NCBI RefSeq assembly: GCF_900091505.1
Contig: NZ_LT607409.1
Span: 1,612,001 to 1,676,000 of the forward strand
From: Micromonospora chokoriensis
Lineage (GTDB): Bacteria; Actinomycetota; Actinomycetes; Mycobacteriales; Micromonosporaceae
DNA: 64,000 nucleotides
Direction: 5' to 3'
Shown here in pieces: positions 33,908 to 41,478 of this stretch (within the stretch, counting starts at the first letter, position 1; the number at the start of each line of letters is the position of its first letter). Below the pieces are notes generated by a model. It saw only the letters and a list, made by a program, of their open reading frames with translations, did no database searches and was not told the DNA's origin. A program made the position numbers and the translations under genes.

Positions 33908-34216
33908 ATGACCGACACACCTGCCGCCACCCCCGGCGGAACCTCCTTCGAGGAGCTTGACGCGTTGCCCACCGAGGAGCTGCGGGAGCGGGCGTTCGCC
34001 CTGGCCCGGGAGCGTCGCGACGTCGGGTTCTACTGGTCGGTGATCCGACACCTGCCGAACGCGGACGAGGCCACGGTCCTGGACGGCGCACCGAACTCGA
34101 TCGGCCCGACGATCGACGAGGCCAACGCGCTGTGGCGTGAACTGACCGGTCACGGGTACGAGGAGTCGGCGCCGCTGCTGCGGGCCGCCTTCATCGACTA
34201 CCTGATGAAGCACTGA
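33908..34216 (+). CDS. Conserved hypothetical cytoplasmic protein, 102 aa
   Basis: A small acidic soluble protein, largely helical (FEELDALPTEELRERAFALA, VGFYWSVIRHLPNADEATV, EANALWRELTGHGYEESAPLL, AAFIDYLMKH). No motif, TM or signal is seen. The even codon use and the clean start suggest a real gene. I do not recognise a domain. It is followed at 62 bp by a small membrane protein on the same strand. Confidence 0.8.
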   Translation: MTDTPAATPGGTSFEELDALPTEELRERAFALARERRDVGFYWSVIRHLPNADEATVLDGAPNSIGPTIDEANALWRELTGHGYEESAPLLRAAFIDYLMKH

Positions 34217-34278
34217 GCCGCTCGGGGCAGCCCAGGTCCGCCCGCGCTACCGGTTCGGGGTCTGGGCGTATCGCGTCG

Positions 34279-34773
34279 TTGCTGCACCGCTCCGGCCCAG
34301 TCGGTCGGTACGGCACGGCGGCCGGCACCGGTGCGCTCGCCGTGCTGCTGCTGGTCGGCATCGCCGGCAGCCCGGCTTTCACCCGCTGGGCAGCCACGCA
34401 GACCGACCCGGAGTCCGCCGCCGCGTTCTACGTGCGCCTGCTCGCGTGGCCGGCGTGGCGGCTCGACGCGGACGGGCAGCCCGGCGGGTTGTTCGCCGCC
34501 GACCTGCGTGCCGTGCTGGTGGTGGTCCTCGCGGTGGGTCTGCTCTACCTGCTGCCCGCCGCCCAGGTGGCCCGGGTGCCCGGCTCGGTCAGCCAGTTCT
34601 TCTCCGGCTGGGCCGCGTACGTGCTGGCCGCCGGGCTCGCGGCCGTGCTCGCGGCGCTGCTCGGCCCCGACCCGTCCCTGCTGGCCGCCCTACAGGACGC
34701 CAGCACGGGCGCCGGCTACGGCTTCCTCACCGGTTGGATCATCGGCACCGCCAGCCTCGGCGGCCGCGCCTGA
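34279..34773 (+). CDS. Small integral membrane protein
   Basis: 164 residues with four predicted TM segments (about 15-33, 76-95, 108-128 and 145-162) and an extracytoplasmic loop containing FTRWAATQTDPESAAAFYVR. The frame has a TTG at 34279 as its first plausible start; no ATG or GTG lies between it and the previous gene, so the start is uncertain. I do not recognise the family. It converges on the OpuC-type ATPase gene. Confidence 0.68.
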   Translation: MLHRSGPVGRYGTAAGTGALAVLLLVGIAGSPAFTRWAATQTDPESAAAFYVRLLAWPAWRLDADGQPGGLFAADLRAVLVVVLAVGLLYLLPAAQVARVPGSVSQFFSGWAAYVLAAGLAAVLAALLGPDPSLLAALQDASTGAGYGFLTGWIIGTASLGGRA

Positions 34774-34813
34774 CCCGAAGCCAACCGGCCCGGGCCGAAG
34801 TCAACCAGCCCGG

Positions 34814-34831
34814 CCGGGTCGGCCGACCCGG
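34814..34831. terminator. Palindromic hairpin between convergent genes
   Basis: CCGGGTCGGCCGACCCGG is an 18-bp perfect palindrome in the 131-bp gap between the small membrane protein and the leftward ATPase gene. Probably a bidirectional terminator; no T-run. Confidence 0.45.
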
Positions 34832-34904
34832 ACCGGCGCGGCCCGGGCCCGACGTCGGCAGCCCACGGGCCGACCAGCCCGGGACAGGCCCGGTCGGCGT
34901 CGGG

Positions 34905-35909
34905 TCAGTTCGTCGTGCGGCCGAGGTCGAGCAGGCGCTGTCGGGTGAGCGTGCCGACCGGTCGCCCGGCGTCGGTCACCACGAGCTGGTCCCGCCCCGA
35001 GGTGAGCAGCACCGCCAACGCGTCGTACGCGGAGCCGTCCAGTGCGACGGTGGGCAGGTCGGCGGCGTTGTCGCCGGACACCGGCTCCAGTGACTCCCGG
35101 TCGAGTGGGGTGACCGCCAGCCGGCGGATGCCCCGGTCGGCGCCGACGAACTCGCGGACGAACGGGGTGGCGGGCGCACCGAGCAACGCGGCCGGCGTGT
35201 CGTACTGCTCCAGGTGCCCGCCTGCGGAGAGGACAGCGATCCGGTCGCCGAGCCGGACGGCTTCGTCGAGGTCGTGGGTGACCAGCACGATCGTCTTGCG
35301 GACCTCGGCCTGGAGGCGGAGGAACTCCTCCTGGAGGTGGGAACGCACGATCGGATCGACGGCGGAGAACGGCTCGTCCATCAGCAGGACCACCGGGTCG
35401 GCGGCGAGCGCACGCGCCACCCCGACCCGCTGCCGCTGGCCGCCGGACAGCTCGTTCGGGTAGCGACCGCCGAACTGGCTCGGGTCCAGCCCGACCAGGT
35501 CGAGCAGTTCGTCGACCCGCGCCTTCGTCCGGCCCTTGGGCCATCGCAGCAGTCCCGGCACCGTGGCCACGTTGGCCCGGACCGTCTGGTGTGGAAAGAG
35601 GCCGACGTTCTGGATCACGTACCCGATCCGGCGGCGGAGTCGCACCGGGTCGACGTCGGTGACGTCCTCGTCGCCCAGCATGATCCGGCCGGCGGTCGGC
35701 TCGATCAGACGATTGATCATGCGCAGCACCGTCGACTTGCCGCAGCCGGACGGGCCGATCAGCACCACCAGCTCGCCGGCCCGGACGTCCAGGCTGAGCT
35801 CCCGGACGGCCTCGGTGCCGTTCGGATAGCGCTTCTGGATGCCCTGTAGGGAGATCGACGCCGCACGAGGGGATTCGGCCACGTCGGCAGCCTCCGGGGT
35901 AACGTCCAC
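34905..35909 (-). CDS. Compatible-solute (OpuC/ProV-type) ABC transporter ATP-binding protein
   Basis: 334 residues. The ABC domain is complete: Walker A GPSGCGKST, signature LSGGQRQRVG, Walker B VVLLMDEPFSAVD and switch LVTHDLDEA. After residue ~240 a single CBS-like region follows (LPTVALDGSAYDALAVLLTS...QLVVTDAGRPVGTLTR), which in OpuA/OpuC ATPases senses ionic strength. GTG 35909 is supported by GGAAGGA five bases upstream. It is divergent from the two permease genes, the starts being only 2 bp apart. Likely substrates are glycine betaine, carnitine, choline or proline betaine; the sequence does not decide. Confidence 0.93.
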   Translation of the reverse strand: MDVTPEAADVAESPRAASISLQGIQKRYPNGTEAVRELSLDVRAGELVVLIGPSGCGKSTVLRMINRLIEPTAGRIMLGDEDVTDVDPVRLRRRIGYVIQNVGLFPHQTVRANVATVPGLLRWPKGRTKARVDELLDLVGLDPSQFGGRYPNELSGGQRQRVGVARALAADPVVLLMDEPFSAVDPIVRSHLQEEFLRLQAEVRKTIVLVTHDLDEAVRLGDRIAVLSAGGHLEQYDTPAALLGAPATPFVREFVGADRGIRRLAVTPLDRESLEPVSGDNAADLPTVALDGSAYDALAVLLTSGRDQLVVTDAGRPVGTLTRQRLLDLGRTTN

Positions 35910-35911
35910 GT

Positions 35912-36598
35912 ATGTCCTTCCGCCTGAGCTACCGGGCCGACCCGGGTAACCCCTGGTTCTCCTGGCAGTACGTGCGGGACAACTCTGACACGATCCTCGC
36001 CGCCGTGCGCGAACACGCCTCCCTCACCGGGCGCGCGGTGTTGATCGCGGTGCTGATCGCCCTGCCGTTGTCCGTTCTCGCGTACTGGTTCCGTCCGCTC
36101 GCCGGGCCGATCCTCGCGGTCAGCGGGGTCGTCTACACCATCCCGTCGTTGGCGCTCTTCGCGTTCATCGCCCCCTACCTGGGCACCGGCACGACGACGG
36201 TGCTGGTCGGGCTCGTCCTCTACGCGCTGCTGCTGATGGTGCGCAACATGGTGGCCGGGCTCAACCAGGTGCCTCCGGAGGTCGGCGAGGCCGCCGAGGG
36301 CATGGGCTACGGCCGGTGGGGTCGGCTGTTCCGGATCGACCTGCCCCTGGCGCTGCCGGGGATCGTGACCGGCGTCCGGCTGGCGACCGTCTCGACGGTG
36401 GCCCTGGTCACGGTCGGGGTGCTGGTCGGGCACGGCGGTCTCGGGCAGTTGATCTTCGCGGGTTTCCAGAACAACCTCTACAAGGCCGAGATCATGACCG
36501 CCGCGCTGCTCTGTGTGGCGCTCGCGGTCGTGCTCGACCTGCTGCTCGTCCTGGTCGCCCGGCTGGTGACCCCCTGGTCCACCCGGAGGGCACGGTGA
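35912..36598 (+). CDS. OpuC-type ABC transporter permease 1
   Basis: 228 residues, five to six TM helices. The inner-membrane permease signature is VGEAAEGMGYGRWGRLFRID (EAA loop that docks the ATPase), followed by LPLALPGIVTGVRLATVSTV. The ATG at 35912 has only a weak Shine-Dalgarno sequence and begins 2 bp from the divergent ATPase start; GTG 35972 is a possible shorter start. The stop overlaps the next permease (GTGA). Confidence 0.92.
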   Translation: MSFRLSYRADPGNPWFSWQYVRDNSDTILAAVREHASLTGRAVLIAVLIALPLSVLAYWFRPLAGPILAVSGVVYTIPSLALFAFIAPYLGTGTTTVLVGLVLYALLLMVRNMVAGLNQVPPEVGEAAEGMGYGRWGRLFRIDLPLALPGIVTGVRLATVSTVALVTVGVLVGHGGLGQLIFAGFQNNLYKAEIMTAALLCVALAVVLDLLLVLVARLVTPWSTRRAR

Positions 36599-37335
36599 CC
36601 GTCGCGGCGAACCCGATCAGCCAGGCCGTCGTCTGGATCAACGACCCGCTGAACTGGACCAACCCCGGGGGCATGCTGGACCGCCTCGGCGAGCACCTGA
36701 CCATCTCCGCCCTGGCGGTGGCGCTCGGCTGCCTGGTGGCCTGGCCGCTCGGCCTCTGGCTCGGGCACGTCGGTCGGGGCGGCGGTCTGGTGGTGCTGGT
36801 GTCGAACGCCACTCTGGCGATCCCCACCCTGGCGCTGCTGACCATCCTGCCGGTGGTCTTCGCCAGCGGCTTCGGGCGTACGCCGGTCGTGGTGGCGCTG
36901 GCCGTCTTCGCCGTGCCGCCGCTGCTCGCCAACGCGTACACCGGGGTGCGGCAGGTGGACCCGGAGACCCGCGACGCGGCCCGGGGGATGGGCCTGTCCG
37001 GCGGGCAGCTGCTGCGTCGCGTCGAGCTGCCGCTCGCGGTGCCCTACCTGGCGGCCGGTTTCCGGACGGCAGCGGTCCAGGTGATCGCGACGGCGGCGCT
37101 GGCGTCCTTCGTCAACGGCGGTGGCCTCGGCCAGATCATCCGGACCGGCTTCGGCATCGGTATCGCGGCCGGCGGCGGGCAGATCGTCGCCGGCGGTGTG
37201 CTGGTGGCCGGCCTGGCGCTGCTGGCCGAGGTCGTGCTCGGTGGCGTCGAGCGGCTGGTCACCCCGCGTCCACTGCGGCGCGGGCGGCGGGGCGGGGCCC
37301 GACCCCGGCCGGCCGACGCCACCGGGAGCGCCTGA
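36595..37335 (+). CDS. OpuC-type ABC transporter permease 2
   Basis: 246 residues, six TM helices, with EAA loop TRDAARGMGLSGGQLLRRVE followed by LPLAVPYLAAGFRTAAVQVI. The GTG at 36595 overlaps the upstream stop as GTGA and is preceded by GGAGGG. It pairs with permease 1 to form the heterodimeric channel usual for OpuB/OpuC/OsmU-type importers. A basic C-terminal tail (RPLRRGRRGGARPRP) is cytoplasmic. Confidence 0.92.
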   Translation: MTVAANPISQAVVWINDPLNWTNPGGMLDRLGEHLTISALAVALGCLVAWPLGLWLGHVGRGGGLVVLVSNATLAIPTLALLTILPVVFASGFGRTPVVVALAVFAVPPLLANAYTGVRQVDPETRDAARGMGLSGGQLLRRVELPLAVPYLAAGFRTAAVQVIATAALASFVNGGGLGQIIRTGFGIGIAAGGGQIVAGGVLVAGLALLAEVVLGGVERLVTPRPLRRGRRGGARPRPADATGSA

Positions 37336-37544
37336 CCCGCTGACTCGTCCGGGTGAGCCCCGCGTCGAGCTGGCGGCCGGCGGTGGGCCGATCGGTGACG
37401 ATGCGGTGACGAAGTCCACCTCAAGTTGTCGGTCGCTGCCGGACCATGTTGGGTGGATATTCGCGGGCGGCCGACAGTCAGGATCGCCCGTCGGACACGC
37501 GGCCGGCCCGGAACGGGTCGCGCCGGGACACGGAAGGCGGGCAC

Positions 37545-38549
37545 ATGCGCGCACGCACACGTCTGGCCATCGGCGCGGTCAGCGCCGTCGCCGGGGCGGC
37601 ACTCCTCACCGGCTGCGGTGACGCCGGCTCGTCCGGCACCGACGCACCTGCGACCAGCGCCTCCGGCGCCGGCTGCGCGCCGGTCGCCGGTCAGCAGCTC
37701 ATCGCCCTGCAGGACGACAAGAAGCTCCAGAACTCCGACAACGTCATCCCGGCGGTCAACAGCAAGGCCGCCAACCCGCAGCTGATCGCTGCACTGGACA
37801 AGGTCTCCGCGGCGCTGGACACCCCGAAGCTGATCCAGCTCAACAAGGCCGTGAACGACGAGCGCAAGACCCCGAAGGTGGCGGCCGAGGAGTTCGCGAC
37901 GGCCAACAACCTCACCGCGGGTATCGCCAAGGGCCCGGGCGGCCAGATCACCGTGGGCGCCGGCAACTTCGCCGAGAGTCAAATCCTGGGCGAGCTGTAC
38001 CGGATCGCGCTCACCGCCGCCGGCTACCAGGTCAAGGTGCAGCAGATCGGCAACCGGGAGCTGTACGCGCCGGCGCTGGAGAAGGGCGAGATCCAGGTCG
38101 TCCCGGAGTACGCGGCGACGATGGCCGAGTTCCTCAACACCAAGGCCAACGGTCCGAACGCCCAGCCGGTCTCCTCGCCCGACATCAACACGACGGTGAC
38201 CGCGCTCAAGGCCGAGGGCGACAAGGCCGGCCTGACCTTCGGCACCCCGGCCGCCGCACAGGACCAGAACGCCTTCGCGGTGACCCAGGCCTTCGCCGAC
38301 AAGTACGGCGTGCGGACCCTCTCCGAGCTGGCGGCGAAGTGCTCCGGTAGCGCGACGGTGCTGGGGGGCCCGCCGGAGTGCGAGCAGCGCCCGTTCTGCA
38401 AGCCGGGCCTGGAGAAGACGTACGGGCTGTCGGTCGGCAAGTTCTCCTCGCTGGACCAGGGTGGGCCGCTGACCAAGAGCGGTCTGCGCGACGGCTCGAT
38501 CAGCGTGGGTCTGATCTTCTCGTCGGACAGCGCGTTCGCGACGAGCTGA
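37545..38549 (+). CDS. OpuAC-family substrate-binding lipoprotein, apparently circularly permuted
   Basis: 334 residues. The signal ends in a lipobox (ALLTGC), so the mature protein is lipid-anchored. Residues ~134-334 (ITVGAGNFAESQILGELYRI onward) match the usual N-terminal two thirds of an OpuAC binding protein and end at DGSISVGLIFSSDSAFATS. Residues ~50-125 (LIALQDDKKLQNSDNVIPAV...LDKVSAALDT...AAEEFATANNL) match what normally comes after that point. The order is therefore rearranged: the C-terminal lobe segment has moved to the front. The ATG at 37545 is preceded by GGAAGG. Part of the transporter operon. Confidence 0.9.
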   Translation: MRARTRLAIGAVSAVAGAALLTGCGDAGSSGTDAPATSASGAGCAPVAGQQLIALQDDKKLQNSDNVIPAVNSKAANPQLIAALDKVSAALDTPKLIQLNKAVNDERKTPKVAAEEFATANNLTAGIAKGPGGQITVGAGNFAESQILGELYRIALTAAGYQVKVQQIGNRELYAPALEKGEIQVVPEYAATMAEFLNTKANGPNAQPVSSPDINTTVTALKAEGDKAGLTFGTPAAAQDQNAFAVTQAFADKYGVRTLSELAAKCSGSATVLGGPPECEQRPFCKPGLEKTYGLSVGKFSSLDQGGPLTKSGLRDGSISVGLIFSSDSAFATS

Positions 38550-38568
38550 GCATTCTCTGTGGCGCTGA

Positions 38569-38601
38569 GGACGCCCCCGCCCGGACCGGGCGGGGGCGTC
38601 C
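38569..38601 (+). terminator. Strong hairpin after the solute transporter operon
   Basis: GGACGCCCCCGCCCGG (38569-38584) pairs perfectly with 38586-38601 around a single central A, 20 bp after the stop. A 16-bp GC stem without a T-run. Confidence 0.7.
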
Positions 38602-38655
38602 GCGCGTCCGGGACCCCGTTCCCTCCGCCGGATCTCCTCGGTAGGCTGCACATCC

Positions 38656-40272
38656 ATGCCAGCCCCGGCCACCTCTGACGCCCGGCGTCAACCACCGCTG
38701 CTGACCGTCCTCTTCTGGGTGGGCGTCGCCCTGGCGCCGGTGGCGGCACTGATCCTGCTGGTCGCCGACGGCAACGGCCCGCTGCGCTTCGCCGCGGTGC
38801 TGGCCATCGTCGCTGTGGTGCTGATCGGTCTCTCCATCGCGCTGCGCCCCGACGCGGAGGAGGGCGCCTCGGCGCGGGTCGACGAGGTGCTGGACGAGAT
38901 CGAGGAACTCCGCCGGGAGTTGCGCGCCGAGATCGTGGCCGCCGCCCAGCGCGGTAACCAGGCCCTCGACCAGGCGCAACGGGCGCAGGAGGGGATCGGC
39001 GCGATCCGCCGCCGTCTCGACGCCAGCGGTGCCGCCCTCGCCGGTGCCGTTCCCGCCGCCGATCCGGCGGGTGCCGGGCGGGCGCGGGTGCCGGCCGGTG
39101 AGCCGCCCGTGGACGAGGTGCCGGTGGCCCGAAGCCGGGTCCAGGCGCCAGGTGACGCGTCAGCCGGCCGCGCACGGGTCTCCGCCCCGGACGACACACC
39201 CCGACGGGCTCGCCCCGAGCGGATGGCCCACGACGAGTCGGCGTACCCGAGGGAGGCCGCCGAACCGCCGGCCGCCGCCGGAATGTACGGCGCGGAACGA
39301 CCGGGCGGCACCGCGTACGGGTCGGCCCGCCCCCGGGAGCACGACCGCCCCGACCCCGGACACCGGTCGGCAGGCGTCGTCCGGCACACCGAGACCGTGC
39401 ACGTCACCACCCGGCACACGGTGGTGGACGGCGGGCACCCTGAGCGCGCAGGACGCTACGCCGGGCAGTGGACCCCTCCGGCGCAGGAGTGGAGCCGGGG
39501 CGCCGAGCGCCGCACGCCGGAGTTCGAGGAGGACGAGTCGGGCTGGGCGGGCCGCCCTGACGAGCCGGAGTGGACCGATCCGCGCGACGCGTACGCCCAC
39601 GCCGACGAGCCTGCTGCGGCCCGGTCGCATCGCACGCCGGAGGGGCCGGCTTCGCGCTCCTGGGACAGCCCGGACGATCGCGGCTGGTCGGAGCAGCGTG
39701 ACCGGGCGGGCGCCGCACCGCAGTCCGGGCCGCCGCTGCGGGCGGACGACACCGGTGAGTACTGGTCGCAGTTGCGGGCCGGTGACCGGTGGGCTGCCGT
39801 CCGCGACGACGAGAACGGCCGTGAGCTGCGGGTCGGCGAGCGCAGGGCCGAGGTGCACGCCGATGCCAGCGGTACCGAGTACCGGATGGCCGACCGCTGG
39901 GCGGCCGTCCGACACGAGGACCCGCGCCGCCACGAGGAGCCGCGCCGCCACGAGGAGCCGCGCCGCCACGAGGAGCCGCGCGGTTACGACGAGCCGCGCC
40001 GCCGTGGGGAGCCCGAGGCGTACCACCAGGACATGCCGGCGCGTCGGCACGATCGCGACGGTGGCTGGCGGGGTGAGCCGGCGGGCCGGCCGGCGCTGCC
40101 GGAGGGCGGCGTCCCGGTGCCGGACGAGTGGCGCCCACCGCGCCAGCGCGGCCACCAGGCGGAACCCGTCCCGGAGCGGCCCGGTCGCCGCCGGGTCGAC
40201 GAGCGCTACGGCTACCCGCCGCAGGACGACGTGCCGCGTGCCGGCGGTGCCCCGCCCGACCGCTGGCGCTGA
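38656..40272 (+). CDS. Repeat-rich membrane protein (DUF6779-like position)
   Basis: 538 residues. Two N-terminal TM helices (about 14-36 and 42-62) are followed by a coiled coil (ARVDEVLDEIEELRRELRAE and onward) and a ~400-residue low-complexity region rich in Arg, Pro, Glu, Ala and Tyr. Two internal repeats are visible: three ~20-residue units built on GDRWAAVRDDENGREL, and an 18-bp tandem coding RRHEEP. By position and composition it may correspond to the Ala/Arg/Pro-rich membrane protein Rv3604c of M. tuberculosis; this is tentative. Probably a cytoplasmic scaffold anchored to the membrane. It converges on nuoD with 18 bp between. Confidence 0.8.
   Translation: MPAPATSDARRQPPLLTVLFWVGVALAPVAALILLVADGNGPLRFAAVLAIVAVVLIGLSIALRPDAEEGASARVDEVLDEIEELRRELRAEIVAAAQRGNQALDQAQRAQEGIGAIRRRLDASGAALAGAVPAADPAGAGRARVPAGEPPVDEVPVARSRVQAPGDASAGRARVSAPDDTPRRARPERMAHDESAYPREAAEPPAAAGMYGAERPGGTAYGSARPREHDRPDPGHRSAGVVRHTETVHVTTRHTVVDGGHPERAGRYAGQWTPPAQEWSRGAERRTPEFEEDESGWAGRPDEPEWTDPRDAYAHADEPAAARSHRTPEGPASRSWDSPDDRGWSEQRDRAGAAPQSGPPLRADDTGEYWSQLRAGDRWAAVRDDENGRELRVGERRAEVHADASGTEYRMADRWAAVRHEDPRRHEEPRRHEEPRRHEEPRGYDEPRRRGEPEAYHQDMPARRHDRDGGWRGEPAGRPALPEGGVPVPDEWRPPRQRGHQAEPVPERPGRRRVDERYGYPPQDDVPRAGGAPPDRWR
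39922..40011 (+). repeat. 18-bp tandem repeat, five units
   Basis: CCGCGCCGCCACGAGGAG occurs three times without change (39922-39975), followed by two diverged units to 40011. In frame it encodes repeated PRRHEE then PRGYDE and PRRRGE. Confidence 0.9.
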
Positions 40273-40290
40273 CCGGTCAGGCGGTCCCTG

Positions 40291-41478
40291 TCACTTGTCG
40301 ATGTCCCCGACGACGAAGAACATCGAGCCGAGAATCGCGATCAGGTCCGGGACCAGGCAGCCGGGGAGCAGGGTGGCCAACGCCTGCACGTTCGCGTACG
40401 AGGCGGTGCGCAGCTTCAACCGCCACGGCGTCTTCTCGCCCCGGGACACCAGGTAGTAGCCGTTGATGCCGAGCGGGTTCTCCGTCCAGGCGTAGGTGTG
40501 CCCCTCCGGAGCCTTGAGCACCTTCGGCAGTCGGGTGTTGATCGGCCCGGTCAACTGGTCCACCCGGTCGAGGCACTGCTCGGCGAGGTCCAGTGACGCG
40601 TACACCTGGTCGAGCAGCACCTCGAAGCGGGCGTGACAGTCGCCGGCGGTGCGGGTGACCACGGGCACGTCCAGCTCGTCGTACGCCAGGTAGGGGTCGT
40701 CGCGGCGCAGGTCCAGATCGAGCCCGGAGGCGCGGGCCACCGGCCCGGAAGCCCCGAACGCGGCGGCGTCCGCGGCGGACAGCACGCCCACGCCAACGGT
40801 CCGGGCCAGGAAGATCTCGTTGCGGCGGATGAGGTGGTCCAGGTCGGGCAGCCGCCGTCGTACCTCACCGATCGCCGCGCGGGCCCGACCGGTCCAGCCG
40901 TAGGGCACCTCCTCCTTGAGGCCGCCCACCCGGTTGAACATGTAGTGGATCCGGCCTCCGGAGACCTCCTCCATCACCGCCTGGATCGTCTCCCGCTCCC
41001 GGAAGGCGTAGAAGATCGGCGTGATCGCCCCGATCTCCAACGGGTACGAACCGAGGAACATCAGGTGGTTGAGCACCCGGTTCAGCTCCGCGAGGGCCAT
41101 CCGCAGCCAGGTGGCCCGCTCGGGCACCTCCATGCCCATCAGGCGTTCCACGGCGAGCACCACACCCAGCTCGTTGGAGAACGCCGAGAGCCAGTCGTGC
41201 CGGTTGGCCAGGACGATGATCTGCCGGTAGTCGCGTACCTCGAACAGCTTCTCCGCACCCCGGTGCATGTAACCGACGATCGGTTCGCAGGCGACGACCC
41301 GCTCGCCGTCGAGCACCAGCTTCAGCCGCAGCACACCGTGTGTCGAGGGGTGCTGCGGGCCGATGTTCAGCACCATGTCGGTGCCGAGCTGCTGGTCGCC
41401 GGTGCCGGCGACCAGGCCGGCCCCGGTGCCGACGGTCAGTTCGCGGAGGGCCCCGGCGTCGGTGGTCATGCCCGTCAT
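40291..41478 (-). CDS. nuoD: Orphan NADH-quinone oxidoreductase subunit D paralogue
   Basis: 395 residues, full length for NuoD (49-kDa subunit), which builds the quinone site of complex I. Conserved elements: [65 protein letters not shown] and the C-terminal [25 protein letters not shown]. The motif around the quinone-binding tyrosine, usually DRLDY, reads NRHDW here. No other nuo gene is nearby; a similar second copy (nuoD2) is known in Streptomyces. ATG 41478 overlaps the stop of the upstream methyltransferase (ATGA); ATG 41469 is the alternative start. Confidence 0.92.
   Translation of the reverse strand: MTGMTTDAGALRELTVGTGAGLVAGTGDQQLGTDMVLNIGPQHPSTHGVLRLKLVLDGERVVACEPIVGYMHRGAEKLFEVRDYRQIIVLANRHDWLSAFSNELGVVLAVERLMGMEVPERATWLRMALAELNRVLNHLMFLGSYPLEIGAITPIFYAFRERETIQAVMEEVSGGRIHYMFNRVGGLKEEVPYGWTGRARAAIGEVRRRLPDLDHLIRRNEIFLARTVGVGVLSAADAAAFGASGPVARASGLDLDLRRDDPYLAYDELDVPVVTRTAGDCHARFEVLLDQVYASLDLAEQCLDRVDQLTGPINTRLPKVLKAPEGHTYAWTENPLGINGYYLVSRGEKTPWRLKLRTASYANVQALATLLPGCLVPDLIAILGSMFFVVGDIDK

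Noticed and set aside
35912..38549. ProU-type or riboswitch-controlled solute operon
   Set aside because: I looked for conserved leader structures in 37336-37544 and before 35912 and saw none that I can name.
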